Positions 21,556-30,428 of a stretch of 64,000 bases of DNA are shown one piece after another. The stretch covers positions 1,550,001 to 1,614,000 of the forward strand of contig NZ_LT607754.1 of NCBI RefSeq assembly GCF_900090285.1, written 5' to 3'. The translations under genes and the position numbers were made by a program. Position 1 is the first letter of the stretch, and every line of letters begins with the position of its first letter. The stretch comes from Micromonospora inositola (GTDB lineage: Bacteria; Actinomycetota; Actinomycetes; Mycobacteriales; Micromonosporaceae). The notes under the pieces are model-generated. The model saw only the letters and a list, made by a program, of their open reading frames with translations. It made no database searches and was not told the origin of the DNA.

Positions 21556-21769
21556 TCAGTTCATGCCGGGGCTCGCCACCGGAAGCCCTGCACCCTTGGC
21601 CGCGTCCAGCAGACGCCGGTCGTACGTCACGAAGGCAGCGAAGTCCGAGCCCGCCTGGCGTGCCAGGATCTCCGCCGTGGCGAGGTGGATCGCGCCATGC
21701 CACGAGGTCCTCGGTCGCCGCCTCCCGGCGGAGCAGCTTGATGACGGCCGCCGAGTCCAGGTAGATCAC
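21556..21769 (-). pseudogene. degenerate VapC-type PIN-domain toxin
   Basis: The N-terminus MIYLDSAAVIKLLRREAATE is a canonical PIN-domain start with the first catalytic Asp. After about 25 codons the frame changes: the C-terminal PIN half (GAIHLATAEILARQAG, then FVTYDRRLLDAAKGAGLPVA, ending PGMN) continues one frame over. Only about 70 codons remain of a normal 130, so the middle of the domain is deleted. It overlaps the antitoxin remnant by 4 nt in the usual TA order. An inactive toxin is the simplest reading. Confidence 0.8.
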
Positions 21770-22035
21770 CAGCGCTCCTCATCCCGGTACTCGACCAGCG
21801 CCGCCGCGACGTCCTCAGCGGGGTCGCCCAGGACCGGCGGCATGGGCAGCGGTCCGGTCGACGTCGGCGCGGTCGCCCGACCCTCCGCCACCAGGCGACC
21901 GAGGAACGCGTCACCCGCCACGACGGGCACCAGTCGAGCGATCGGCTCTCCCCGGTCGGTCACTTCCACCGTCTCACCGGCCCGCACCCGGGCGAGAACC
22001 CTGCTCGTGTGCTGGTTGAGTTCACGGATGGCGAT
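21766..22035 (-). pseudogene. VapB/Phd-type antitoxin without a normal start codon
   Basis: The frame encodes IAIRELNQHTSRVLARVRAG then ETVEVTDRGEPIARLVPV, a textbook Phd/VapB DNA-binding N-terminus with a toxin-binding tail ending YRDEERW. Between the in-frame TAG at 22069-22071 and residue 1 of this match there is no ATG, GTG or TTG. The first usable start is the internal GTG at 21987, which would remove the beginning of the DNA-binding domain. With the broken toxin next door this looks like a decayed locus. Translation from a rare AUC codon is an alternative. Confidence 0.7.
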
Positions 22036-22052
22036 CTGCTCCGGGGAGCAAT

Positions 22053-22073
22053 TGTAGAACGAGTCGTTCTACA
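22053..22073. promoter_or_regulatory. 21-bp palindromic operator of the decayed TA locus
   Basis: A perfect palindrome with 10-bp arms (tgtagaacga / tcgttctaca) around one central base. It lies just upstream of the antitoxin remnant and 2 nt past the paaE stop. Phd/VapB antitoxins repress their own promoter by binding such palindromes, so this is the likely autoregulatory site. A weak hairpin terminator for the paa operon is the alternative. Confidence 0.65.
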
Positions 22074-22075
22074 TA

Positions 22076-23212
22076 TCACGCGTCGTAGTCCACCGTGAGC
22101 TTGTCCGTCACCGGGCTCGACTGGCAGGTGAGGACGTAGCCGGCCGCCACCTCGTCCGGCTCCAGGGCGTAGTTGCGGGCCATGGTCACCTCGCCGGAGA
22201 CGACCTTTGCCTTGCAGGTCGAGCAGACGCCGCCCTTGCAGGCGTACGGCAGCTCGCCGCGGACCTTGAGCGCGGCGTCCAGCACCCGCTCGTCGCGACC
22301 CATCGTGAAGCTCGACGAGCGGCCGTCCAGCACGATCGTCACCTCCGCCCCCGCGCCGGGCTCGTCGGCCGGCCGGCGCACCGGCTCCGGCGGGGCGTCG
22401 ACGTGGAACAGCTCGGTGTGCACCGCCGACTCCGGCAGCCCGCGGCCGGTCAGCACCGTCTTGGCGTCCACCACCATCTGGTACGGGCCGCAGAGGAACC
22501 ACTCCTCGATCGCGTCACCCGGCACGATGGTGTCGAGCAGCCGGCCCAGCCGGTCGGCGTCGACCCGCCCCGACAGCAGCGGCGACTCGCCCTGCTCCCG
22601 GGAGAGCACGTGCACCAGGTGCAGCCGGGTCGGGTAGCGGTCCTTCAGGTCGGCCAGTTCCTCGGCGAACATCACCGTGTTGGCCGTGCGGTTGCCGTAC
22701 ACCAGGGTGAAGGTGCTGGCCGGCTCGACGGCCAGCGCGGTCGCGACCAGCGCGAGCACCGGGGCGATGCCGGAACCGGCGACCACCGCGCCGTAGCGGC
22801 GGACCCGGTCCGGCGCGAACGCCGTGGTGAAGTGCCCGAGCGGGGGCAGCACCTCGACGGTGTCGCCGCCGCGCAGCGCCCCGCAGGCGAAGGCGGAGAA
22901 GGCGCCGCCGGGGATCTCCCGCACCCCGATCCGCAGCCGGCCGTGCCGGGTCAGGTCGTCGGGGGTGGAGCAGATCGAGTACGACCGCCGCACATCCTCC
23001 CCGCCACCACCGGCGGAGCCGGTGAGCCCGGCTCCGCCGGGACGACGCACGGTCAGGTGCTGGCCGGCGGAGAACGCGAAGGTCTCCCGCAGTTCCTCCG
23101 GCACGGCGAAGGTGATCGCCACGGCGTCGTCGGTGAGCCGGTCCACGGCGGCCACGGGGAGCGGGTGGAAGGCCGGCCGGCGACGGACCGGTCGGGTGAT
23201 GGTGACAGTCAC
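22076..23212 (-). CDS. paaE: phenylacetyl-CoA 1,2-epoxidase reductase component
   Basis: A 378-residue ferredoxin-NADP reductase-type protein passing electrons from NADPH to the PaaA di-iron centre. FAD-binding motif RRSYSICS, NADP region GSGIAPVLALVATAL, and a C-terminal plant-type [2Fe-2S] domain with CKGGVCSTCKAK plus the fourth Cys in TCQSSP. The frame is open upstream. The GTG at 23212 overlaps the paaD stop (GTGA) and gives the family length. Last gene of paaABCDE. Confidence 0.95.
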   Translation of the reverse strand: MTVTITRPVRRRPAFHPLPVAAVDRLTDDAVAITFAVPEELRETFAFSAGQHLTVRRPGGAGLTGSAGGGGEDVRRSYSICSTPDDLTRHGRLRIGVREIPGGAFSAFACGALRGGDTVEVLPPLGHFTTAFAPDRVRRYGAVVAGSGIAPVLALVATALAVEPASTFTLVYGNRTANTVMFAEELADLKDRYPTRLHLVHVLSREQGESPLLSGRVDADRLGRLLDTIVPGDAIEEWFLCGPYQMVVDAKTVLTGRGLPESAVHTELFHVDAPPEPVRRPADEPGAGAEVTIVLDGRSSSFTMGRDERVLDAALKVRGELPYACKGGVCSTCKAKVVSGEVTMARNYALEPDEVAAGYVLTCQSSPVTDKLTVDYDA

Positions 23213-23685
23213 AGCGCCTTCACATGGTCGAAGGGTTCGGAGCAGGAGCGGCAACGCCAGAGGGCCTTGCACGCGGTGGAGCCGAAGCGGCTGACCTGCT
23301 CGGTCTCCGGGGAGCCGCAGCGCGGGCAGCGAACCGCCAGCGAGAGCGGCACCACGTTCCCGGCGCGCACCGGGGCGGGCGGGGCGATACCGGCGGCGGC
23401 GAGCTTCGCCCGGCCGCTGTCGGAGATCCAGTCGGTGCTCCACGCCGGGCTGTAGACCGTGCGGACCTCGGCGTCCGGGTGGCCGGCGGCGGCGAGCGCC
23501 CGGCGGATGTCCGCCCGGATCACGTCCATCGCCGGGCAGCCGGTGTAGGTGGGGGTGATGGTGACGACGACCCGACCGGTGGCCGCATCCTCCTCGACCG
23601 CCCGCAGAATGCCCAGCTCGTCGATGGTGATGACCCGGATCTCCGGATCCACCACCGCCGCCGCGGCCGCCCTCGGATCACTCAC
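23209..23685 (-). CDS. paaD: PaaD, Fe-S assembly-type maturation protein of the epoxidase
   Basis: A 158-residue protein with an N-terminal MIP18/DUF59 domain (DPEIRVITIDELGILRAV, ITPTYTGCPAMDVI) and a C-terminal zinc-ribbon-like module with two Cys pairs (CPRCGSPE and CRSC). It is required for PaaABCE activity in characterised systems, probably in cluster maturation. The GTG start at 23685 overlaps the paaC stop. Confidence 0.94.
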   Translation of the reverse strand: MSDPRAAAAAVVDPEIRVITIDELGILRAVEEDAATGRVVVTITPTYTGCPAMDVIRADIRRALAAAGHPDAEVRTVYSPAWSTDWISDSGRAKLAAAGIAPPAPVRAGNVVPLSLAVRCPRCGSPETEQVSRFGSTACKALWRCRSCSEPFDHVKAL

Positions 23686-24407
23686 CAGCGGGCTCCGGGG
23701 TGCGCGCGGTGCAACACCTGCATCTCGGCGAGCAGGTAGGAGAGGTGCTCGGTGTGCACGCCGTCCCGCCCGCCGCCGGGCATCCAGCCGTCCGCCGGCC
23801 GGGCCAGCGTGGCCTCGTCGAGCACGGCGGAGACGGCGGCGTCGAAGCCGGCCCGCAGGGTGGCCGGGTCGACCGGCGCCGCCGGGTCCGCCGCGAACAG
23901 CTCGTGGAGGTACGGCCAGACCTCGTCGACCGCGGCCTGCATGCGACGGTGCGACTCCTCGGTGCCGTCGCCGAGCCGCTTCACCCAGAGCGAGGCGTGG
24001 TCCAGGTGGTAAGCGGACTCCTTGCGTGCCTTCGCCCCGATCGCGGCCAGCCGCTCGTCGGCGCAGCCCGCCAGCGCGGTGTAGAGCGGCAGCTGGCACG
24101 CCGACAGGAAGAACAGCTTCGCCATGGTCACCGCGAAGTCGCCGTTGGGCAGTTCGACCAGGAGGCAGTTGCGGAACTCCCGGTCGTCGCGGAGGAACGC
24201 CAGCGCGTCCTCGTCCCGGCCGGCGCCCTCCAGCTCACCCGCGTATGTCAGCAGCAGCCGGGCCGCGCCGAGCTGGTCGAGGGCGATGTTGGCCAGCGCG
24301 ATGTCCTCCTCCATCTCCGGCGCGCGGGAGGTCCACTCGCCGAGCCGCTGCGCCGCGATCAGCGCGTCGTCGCCGAGGGCGAGGGTGAAGTCGAACAACG
24401 TGCTCAC
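23682..24407 (-). CDS. paaC: phenylacetyl-CoA 1,2-epoxidase subunit C
   Basis: A 241-residue ferritin-like structural subunit that pairs with PaaA but lacks a complete di-iron site. Recognisable by LGDDALIAAQRLGEWTSRAP, EEDIALANIALDQLGAARLL and ARKESAYHLDHASLWVKRLG. The GTG at 24407 gives the family N-terminus and overlaps the paaB stop as GTGA. Confidence 0.95.
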   Translation of the reverse strand: MSTLFDFTLALGDDALIAAQRLGEWTSRAPEMEEDIALANIALDQLGAARLLLTYAGELEGAGRDEDALAFLRDDREFRNCLLVELPNGDFAVTMAKLFFLSACQLPLYTALAGCADERLAAIGAKARKESAYHLDHASLWVKRLGDGTEESHRRMQAAVDEVWPYLHELFAADPAAPVDPATLRAGFDAAVSAVLDEATLARPADGWMPGGGRDGVHTEHLSYLLAEMQVLHRAHPGARW

Positions 24408-24724
24408 AGGTGGGCCACCCCGTCCGGCACCTCGTAGAAGGTGGGGTGGCGGTAGACCTTGTCGGCCGCCGGGTCGAAGAAGGCGTCCTTCTCGTCCGGG
24501 CTGGACGCGGTGATCGCGCCCGCCGGCACGACCCAGATCGAGACGCCCTCCTGGCGGCGGGTGTAGAGGTCCCGCGCGTTGCGCAGGGCCAGCTCCGCGT
24601 CGGGGGCGTGCAGGCTGCCGACGTGGGTGTGCGACAGTCCGCGCCGCGCCCGCACGAAGACCTCCCACAACGGCGAGGGATCGCTCACGCTGAGCCGATC
24701 GGTTCGCTCGCTACGCTCGCTCAC
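24404..24724 (-). CDS. paaB: phenylacetyl-CoA 1,2-epoxidase subunit B
   Basis: A small subunit that bridges PaaAC heterodimers, identified by [20 protein letters not shown] and [19 protein letters not shown]. Two GTG starts are possible. One at 24724 overlaps the paaA stop (GTGA) and gives 106 residues beginning [12 protein letters not shown]. One at 24688 gives 94 residues beginning [11 protein letters not shown], closer to the family length. I list the longer form because of the coupling pattern seen in every other paa junction; the extra 12 residues are not conserved. Confidence 0.9.
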   Translation of the reverse strand: MSERSERTDRLSVSDPSPLWEVFVRARRGLSHTHVGSLHAPDAELALRNARDLYTRRQEGVSIWVVPAGAITASSPDEKDAFFDPAADKVYRHPTFYEVPDGVAHL

Positions 24725-25788
24725 GCGGCCACCTTCTCCTTCTGCTCCGCCCGCTTGGCCGCGTACGCGGCGGCGGCCTCGCGGACCCAGGCGCCGTCGG
24801 CGTGGGCGCGGCGGCGGTGTTCCATCCGCTGCCGGTTGCACGGCCCGTTGCCCTTGATCACCTGCATCAGCTCGTCGTAGTCGGGCTGGGTGTAGTCGTA
24901 CGCCTGGCGTTCGTCGTTCCAGCGCAGGTCCGGGTCGGGGATGCGCAGGCCCAGGATCTCGGCCTGCTGCACGCACATGTCCACGAAGCGCTGCCGCAGC
25001 TCGTCGTTGGAGAAGCGCTTGATCTTCCAGGCCATGGACTGCGCCGAGTGCGTCGAGTCTCCGTCCGGCGGGCCGAACATGGCCAGTGACGGGTACCACC
25101 AGCGGTCGACGGCGTCCTGGGCCATTGCCTTCTGCCCAGGGGTGCCGTGCGCCAGGGTGTGCAGGATCTCGTACCCCTGGCGCTGGTGGAACGACTCCTC
25201 CTTGCAGACCCGGATCATCGCCCGGGCGTACGGCCCGTAGGAGCAGCGGCAGAGCGGGACCTGGTTGACGATCGCCGCGCCGTCGACCAGCCAGCCGATC
25301 GCGCCCACGTCGGCCCAGGTGAGGGTCGGGTAGTTGAAGATCGAGCTGTACTTCTGCCGGCCGTTGAGGAGCAGCTCGACCAGCTCGTCGCGGCTGATCC
25401 CGAGGGTTTCGGCGGCGGCGTAGAGGTAAAGGCCGTGGCCGGCCTCGTCCTGCACCTTGGCCAGCAGGATCGCCTTGCGCTTCAGGGAGGGGGCGCGGCT
25501 GATCCAGTTCGCCTCGGGCTGCATCCCGATGATCTCGGAGTGCGCGTGCTGGGCGATCTGCCGGATCAGCGTCTTCCGGTACGCCTCGGGCACCCAGTCG
25601 CGCGGCTCGATCTTCTGATCGGCGTCGATCACGTCCGCGAAGTACGCCTCGAGGTCCTCGTCGGGGGCCGGTCCGCCGCGCCGGGCCCGGGCGGCGGCCT
25701 CCCGCAGCGCCGCCTCCGCCGCCTCGACCTCGCCGAGCAGGCCACCGCCGGGCGCGTCGTCCGGCGCGGAGAAGTCGTTGCCATACAT
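24721..25788 (-). CDS. paaA: phenylacetyl-CoA 1,2-epoxidase catalytic subunit A
   Basis: A 355-residue ferritin-fold di-iron monooxygenase that epoxidises the aromatic ring of phenylacetyl-CoA. Iron-ligand motifs are visible as [10 protein letters not shown] and [12 protein letters not shown], with the earlier [16 protein letters not shown]. First gene of a five-gene operon. The ATG at 25788 ([12 protein letters not shown]) is preferred; the frame is open far upstream but without coding character. No paaK, paaZ, paaG or paaH gene is in the window, so the rest of the pathway must be elsewhere. Confidence 0.95.
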   Translation of the reverse strand: MYGNDFSAPDDAPGGGLLGEVEAAEAALREAAARARRGGPAPDEDLEAYFADVIDADQKIEPRDWVPEAYRKTLIRQIAQHAHSEIIGMQPEANWISRAPSLKRKAILLAKVQDEAGHGLYLYAAAETLGISRDELVELLLNGRQKYSSIFNYPTLTWADVGAIGWLVDGAAIVNQVPLCRCSYGPYARAMIRVCKEESFHQRQGYEILHTLAHGTPGQKAMAQDAVDRWWYPSLAMFGPPDGDSTHSAQSMAWKIKRFSNDELRQRFVDMCVQQAEILGLRIPDPDLRWNDERQAYDYTQPDYDELMQVIKGNGPCNRQRMEHRRRAHADGAWVREAAAAYAAKRAEQKEKVAA

Positions 25789-25796
25789 GAGGCCAG

Positions 25797-25835
25797 TGTT
25801 ACAGCTCGCGACCGATGACACCAGAGGGTGTAACA
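25797..25835. promoter_or_regulatory. inverted repeat in the paaA promoter region
   Basis: Seven-base arms tgttaca (25797-25803) and tgtaaca (25829-25835) are exact reverse complements, 25 nt apart, within 50 nt of the paaA start. The 367-nt gap 25789-26155 separates paaA from the divergent beta-lactamase-like pair and must carry both promoters. A TetR-type PaaR repressor commonly controls paa operons. Whether this repeat is its site is unproven. Confidence 0.35.
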
Positions 25836-26155
25836 GGAAACCGGCCGCACCTTCCGTCACCGGTCGACCGCTTCGCGTGAGAGCCGGCGACCTGCGCAAA
25901 CCTGTGAGTTGGGCCACTAGGGAAAGGTGAATCCTCTCAAGGGCGGCATAGCGGTCGATTGCCCCGCCTTCGCGGCGAGTTGCCGGGCGCCAGGTTCTGG
26001 CATCCGGCGTGTCCGGAAGTAGACTTCGCCCGGCACACCGATCGGCTGCTGACGATCGCCACCGGCTCACGGCCACTCCCCCGGCCCCGGCGATCAGGCC
26101 GTACCCATTCGGAAGAGCCGGTCCCCCCGGCCAGACATCTGGAGTTCACCCACTC

Positions 26156-27145
26156 ATGCGACCTCGCGTGGCCATGGTGCTCGCCATCGTGGCGGTCCTC
26201 CTCGGTGGCGTCATGCTGGTGCCCGCCGCGTACGCCCGCCTCTCCGGTGGGGGCGCCCTCGCCAGCATCGGCGGCATCGGCGGCGGCGCGGAGAACGTCC
26301 CCGCGCCCGCGCCCACCACACCGCCCCCGCCGACCCTGGCCGCCGGCCCGGTCTCGGTGAACTTCAAGGGGCAGTTCTTCTCCTGGGCGCTGATGGACCG
26401 ACAGACCGGGCAGATCAGCGGTGCCGCCAACATGAGCCAGACGAACTCGACCGAGTCGATGCTCAAGGCCTGGATCGTCTCGGACTACCTGCGCCAGCTC
26501 GGCGACAAGCAGCCCTCGGCCACGCTGAAGAAGCAGGCCAGCCTCGCCATCCGGGACAGCAACGACGACGCGGCGAACGCGGTCTACAAGGCCGCGGGCG
26601 GCTCCTACAAGGCGCCGCCGGGCGGCCAGCCCGGTCCGGTAGTCAAGCGGGCGATCAGCATCTGCGGTCTCACCGACACGACGCGGGGCAACGTGCCCGG
26701 TTACGAGGGTTGGTGGAGCTTCACCCGGATGTCCCCCCGGGACGCCGTCCGGATGGGCGACTGCATCGCCGACGGCAAGGCCGCCGGGAAGTGGACCAAG
26801 TGGGTTCTGAACGAGATGAGCGCGGTCCGGGGCAGCGTCACCGCCCAGCATGAGCGCTCCGGCGGTGGCAAGTGGGGCATCGTCGACGGCCTGCCGGCCG
26901 AGATCAAGGCGCAGGGCCCGGTCAGCATCAAGAACGGCTGGACCCAGCTCGGTTACGACGGGAACTGGCACGTCAACTGCCTGGCGGTCACCGACAAGTG
27001 GAGCCTCGCGGTGATGATGCGCTACCCGGCCAAGACCCCCCTGTCGTACGGCGCGAAGGTCTGCGCGAGCGTCACCACCCAGTTGGTCACCCCGCAGCCC
27101 GGCGCCGCCCTCAAGGTGCCGCAGCAGCCGGTCGGGAAGCTCTGA
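26156..27145 (+). CDS. secreted serine hydrolase of the beta-lactamase fold (first of tandem pair)
   Basis: A 329-residue exported protein with an N-terminal hydrophobic helix (residues 5-26) and a Gly/Pro/Ala-rich linker (30-62). The catalytic domain has SMLK (Ser101-Lys104, the SxxK motif), RDSND near 132-136 in the position of the SDN motif, and KNG in SIKNGW in place of KTG. This fits the class A beta-lactamase/DD-peptidase-like superfamily. The typical omega-loop Glu motif is not obvious, so hydrolysis of beta-lactams is uncertain. Start: ATG at 26156 with GGAG about 12 nt upstream. The stop overlaps the next gene (TGATG). Confidence 0.85.
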   Translation: MRPRVAMVLAIVAVLLGGVMLVPAAYARLSGGGALASIGGIGGGAENVPAPAPTTPPPPTLAAGPVSVNFKGQFFSWALMDRQTGQISGAANMSQTNSTESMLKAWIVSDYLRQLGDKQPSATLKKQASLAIRDSNDDAANAVYKAAGGSYKAPPGGQPGPVVKRAISICGLTDTTRGNVPGYEGWWSFTRMSPRDAVRMGDCIADGKAAGKWTKWVLNEMSAVRGSVTAQHERSGGGKWGIVDGLPAEIKAQGPVSIKNGWTQLGYDGNWHVNCLAVTDKWSLAVMMRYPAKTPLSYGAKVCASVTTQLVTPQPGAALKVPQQPVGKL

Positions 27146-28080
27146 TGGCCGGCAATCGGCGCCGCCCGGGCAGCCACCACCGCTCGCTGACGTTCGCCGC
27201 CGTCGCGGTCACCCTGGTCGGCCTGGTCCTCGTGTCGCTGCGGCTGGTCCCCGGCTCGCCGTTGCGGCCCACCGCCGCCTCGCACTCGGGCTCCACGGCC
27301 GGGCGGTCCACCAACGCGCCCACCGACCGCAGCAGCCGACCCCAGCCGACTCCGTCGCCGACCCCCTCCCTGGAGCCGCTGCCGTTCCAGGCCCAGGAGC
27401 TCGACCTCGACATCAAGGGCTGGTACGCCTGGAGCGTGCTGGACAAGCGGACCGGCGAGATCATCGGTTCGAAGAACATGGGCGAGACCAGCACCACCGC
27501 CTCGATGATCAAGTCCTGGATCGTCGCCGACTACCTGCGCCGGGCCGACGAGGCCGGCCAGACGCCGAGCGACGCCAAGCTCGCCGACGCCACCCGGATC
27601 ATCCGGGACAGCGACAACACCCGGGCCGAGCAGTTCTACAACAACGTCGGCCGGTCGGCCTCGATCAAGCGACTGATCTCGACCTGCAAGCTGACCGACA
27701 GCAAGGTGGCCGCGGACGGCGGTTGGAGCCGGACCAACCTCTCCCCCCGGGACACCGCGCGGCTCGGGCTCTGCATCTCCGACGGCCGGGCCGCCGGCCC
27801 GAAGTGGACGAAGTGGCTGCTCAACGAGATGCGGCTGGTCCGCGGCGCGGGTGACTTCGGCATCCGCAAGGCATTCCCGACCGCCGAGCAGAAGACCATC
27901 GCGATCAAGAACGGCTGGATCGACCGGACCAAGGAGCAGGAGATGCACATCAACTGCCTCGCCATCGGCGACACCTGGACGATGGGCGTGATGGTCCGCT
28001 ACCCGATCAACATGGGCTACGAGTACGGCATGAAGAACTGCCAGAAGATCACCGAGGCGCTGCTCCGCCCGGCGACCTGA
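27145..28080 (+). CDS. secreted serine hydrolase of the beta-lactamase fold (second of tandem pair)
   Basis: A 311-residue paralogue of the preceding gene. It has a basic N-terminus and one membrane helix (residues 15-33), a Ser/Thr/Pro linker (45-80), then a catalytic domain with SMIK (Ser120-Lys123), a full SDN motif (156-158) and IKNGW. The two proteins share the same order of motifs, the tract KWTKW(V/L)LNEM and a late Cys in (V/I)NCLA, indicating tandem duplication. Translation is coupled through TGATG. Likely extracytoplasmic, acting on peptidoglycan or a peptide, with beta-lactam resistance as an alternative. Confidence 0.85.
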   Translation: MAGNRRRPGSHHRSLTFAAVAVTLVGLVLVSLRLVPGSPLRPTAASHSGSTAGRSTNAPTDRSSRPQPTPSPTPSLEPLPFQAQELDLDIKGWYAWSVLDKRTGEIIGSKNMGETSTTASMIKSWIVADYLRRADEAGQTPSDAKLADATRIIRDSDNTRAEQFYNNVGRSASIKRLISTCKLTDSKVAADGGWSRTNLSPRDTARLGLCISDGRAAGPKWTKWLLNEMRLVRGAGDFGIRKAFPTAEQKTIAIKNGWIDRTKEQEMHINCLAIGDTWTMGVMVRYPINMGYEYGMKNCQKITEALLRPAT

Positions 28081-28098
28081 GCCCGTTCTCCGCCTCGC

Positions 28099-28138
28099 CG
28101 ACGTGGCGGTGTCCCGACCCCGGGACGCCGCCACGTCG
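28099..28138. terminator. 17-bp hairpin between convergent genes
   Basis: Arms 28099-28115 and 28122-28138 pair over 17 bp with one G-U wobble and a 6-nt loop. It sits 19 nt past the stop of the plus-strand hydrolase and about 70 nt past the end of minus-strand mqnA, so it can serve both transcripts. Confidence 0.75.
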
Positions 28139-28207
28139 CCGTCTCGGCGGAAGCCAGCCGATGGAGGACATCGACCGGGGAGGACACCGGCCGGGCCGGC
28201 CGCCGGG

Positions 28208-29092
<885 letters not shown>

Positions 29093-30388
29093 TCACCGGG
29101 ATGGCGTCGGAGTGGCCAACTCCGCACCCGCCGCGCGGCCGGCCACCGCGCCGGCGTCGTCCGGTCGGGCCACGGCCGCCCGCTCGGCGCGGACCGCCCG
29201 GCGGACCGGGATCACCACCGCGGCGACCACGAGCAGGCCCGCCACCCCGCAGCCGGCGACCAGCGGCCGGGGTTCCGCCAGCTCCAGCAGCAGCCCGCCG
29301 ACCAGGAAACCAGCCATCCCGGCGCCTTGGACCGCCGCGCCGAACACGGCGAACGCCCGACCCCGGGCCACCTCGGGGACCCGGCGGGCGAGCAGCAGGG
29401 TGTGGAAGACGTTGTCGCCCCCGTTCGCGACCCCGCCGAGCAGCCAGATCGGCACGAGCAGCGCGGCGGACGGCACCGCCGCCGACGCCAGGACGGCGAG
29501 ACAGCAGCAGCCGAGCAGGGCCAGGCCGGCCCCGAGCAGCGCACCGTCGTCGGCGAGCCGCCGGGCGACCCGGGCGAAGAGCCAGCCGCCGAGCACGACG
29601 CCCAGCGTCCACGAGCCGGTCACCAGGCCGTACACCGTGGTAGAGCTGCCGAGGGTCTCCCGGATGAAGAAGACCTCGACCACGTTGATCGCCCCGACCG
29701 CCGCGATCACCCCGGCGAGGGTGGCGATCCCGGCCACCAGCAGCGGGTCTCGGCGCAGCCGCCAGGTGGTCGCCGTCGCCCCGGACCCGGTGGCCGCCGG
29801 GTCCGCGCGTCGGGATCCGCCCCGTCGGGTGCGGATGAGCAGCCCGGCCGCCACCAGCGCGAGGTAGCTGCTGGCGTCGACGAGCAGCGGCAGGCGGGCG
29901 CCGAACTCGCCGACCAGCAGCCCGGCCAGCGCCGGCCCGGCGAGCGCGCCGAGGGTGCCGGCGGTCTGGTTGAGGGCGCTGGCCCGGGGCAGGTCATCGG
30001 CCCGGACCATGGCCGGCACCAGGGCGGAGAGCACCGGCTGGGTGACCGCGAGACCGGCGGCGAGCAGCGCCACCAGGGCGATGACCAGGCCCGGATCATC
30101 GGCGTACGCGAGGGCGAGGCAGACTCCGGCCTGGGCCAGCCCGGCGACCACCAGCAGGAGCCGGCTGTCCACCCGGTCGGCGAGCCGCCCGGTCAGCGGG
30201 GCGAGCGCCACCAACGGCAGGGTCGCCGCGAGCAGCAGCGCCGAGACGGCCAGACCGCCCGCCCCGGCAGACTGCAGGGCCAGCGTGAGCGCGCTGGCGG
30301 CGAGGAAGTCCCCGCAGCTGGAGATGCCCCGGGTCGCGGTGGCGAGCCAGACGTCCGACCAGCGCGACGGACCAGATGTGAAGGACAT
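29093..30388 (-). CDS. MFS transporter, exporter type
   Basis: A 431-residue, 12-helix major facilitator. The inter-helix loop TGRLADRVDSRLLLVVAGL is the MFS motif A region, and ALVPAMVRADDLPRASALNQ resembles the MFS_3/enterobactin-exporter-like group. The substrate is unknown. It lies 40 nt downstream of an ArsR-type regulator on the same strand, suggesting a drug-export cassette. I take the ATG at 30388 (MSFTSGPSRW). An in-frame TTG at 30424 is possible. The start codon sits inside a striking inverted repeat, listed separately. Confidence 0.85.
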   Translation of the reverse strand: MSFTSGPSRWSDVWLATATRGISSCGDFLAASALTLALQSAGAGGLAVSALLLAATLPLVALAPLTGRLADRVDSRLLLVVAGLAQAGVCLALAYADDPGLVIALVALLAAGLAVTQPVLSALVPAMVRADDLPRASALNQTAGTLGALAGPALAGLLVGEFGARLPLLVDASSYLALVAAGLLIRTRRGGSRRADPAATGSGATATTWRLRRDPLLVAGIATLAGVIAAVGAINVVEVFFIRETLGSSTTVYGLVTGSWTLGVVLGGWLFARVARRLADDGALLGAGLALLGCCCLAVLASAAVPSAALLVPIWLLGGVANGGDNVFHTLLLARRVPEVARGRAFAVFGAAVQGAGMAGFLVGGLLLELAEPRPLVAGCGVAGLLVVAAVVIPVRRAVRAERAAVARPDDAGAVAGRAAGAELATPTPSR

Positions 30389-30419
30389 ACTTCGAAAATA
30401 ATGCTTCACATCTGGTCCG
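30368..30419. promoter_or_regulatory. perfect 16-bp inverted repeat spanning the MFS start codon
   Basis: Arms 30368-30383 and 30404-30419 (cggaccagatgtgaag and its exact complement) flank a 20-nt AT-rich spacer. In minus-strand mRNA the MFS start codon (30388-30386) lies in the loop. As DNA the arms resemble an ArsR-type operator, since the adjacent gene encodes such a regulator. As RNA it would fold into a strong hairpin at the initiation site. The two readings are not exclusive. Confidence 0.7.
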
Positions 30420-30428
30420 CGCAAGACC

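Noticed and set aside
21497..22035. Functional type II toxin-antitoxin system
   Set aside because: The toxin lacks the middle of its PIN domain and changes frame, and the antitoxin lacks a usual start codon.
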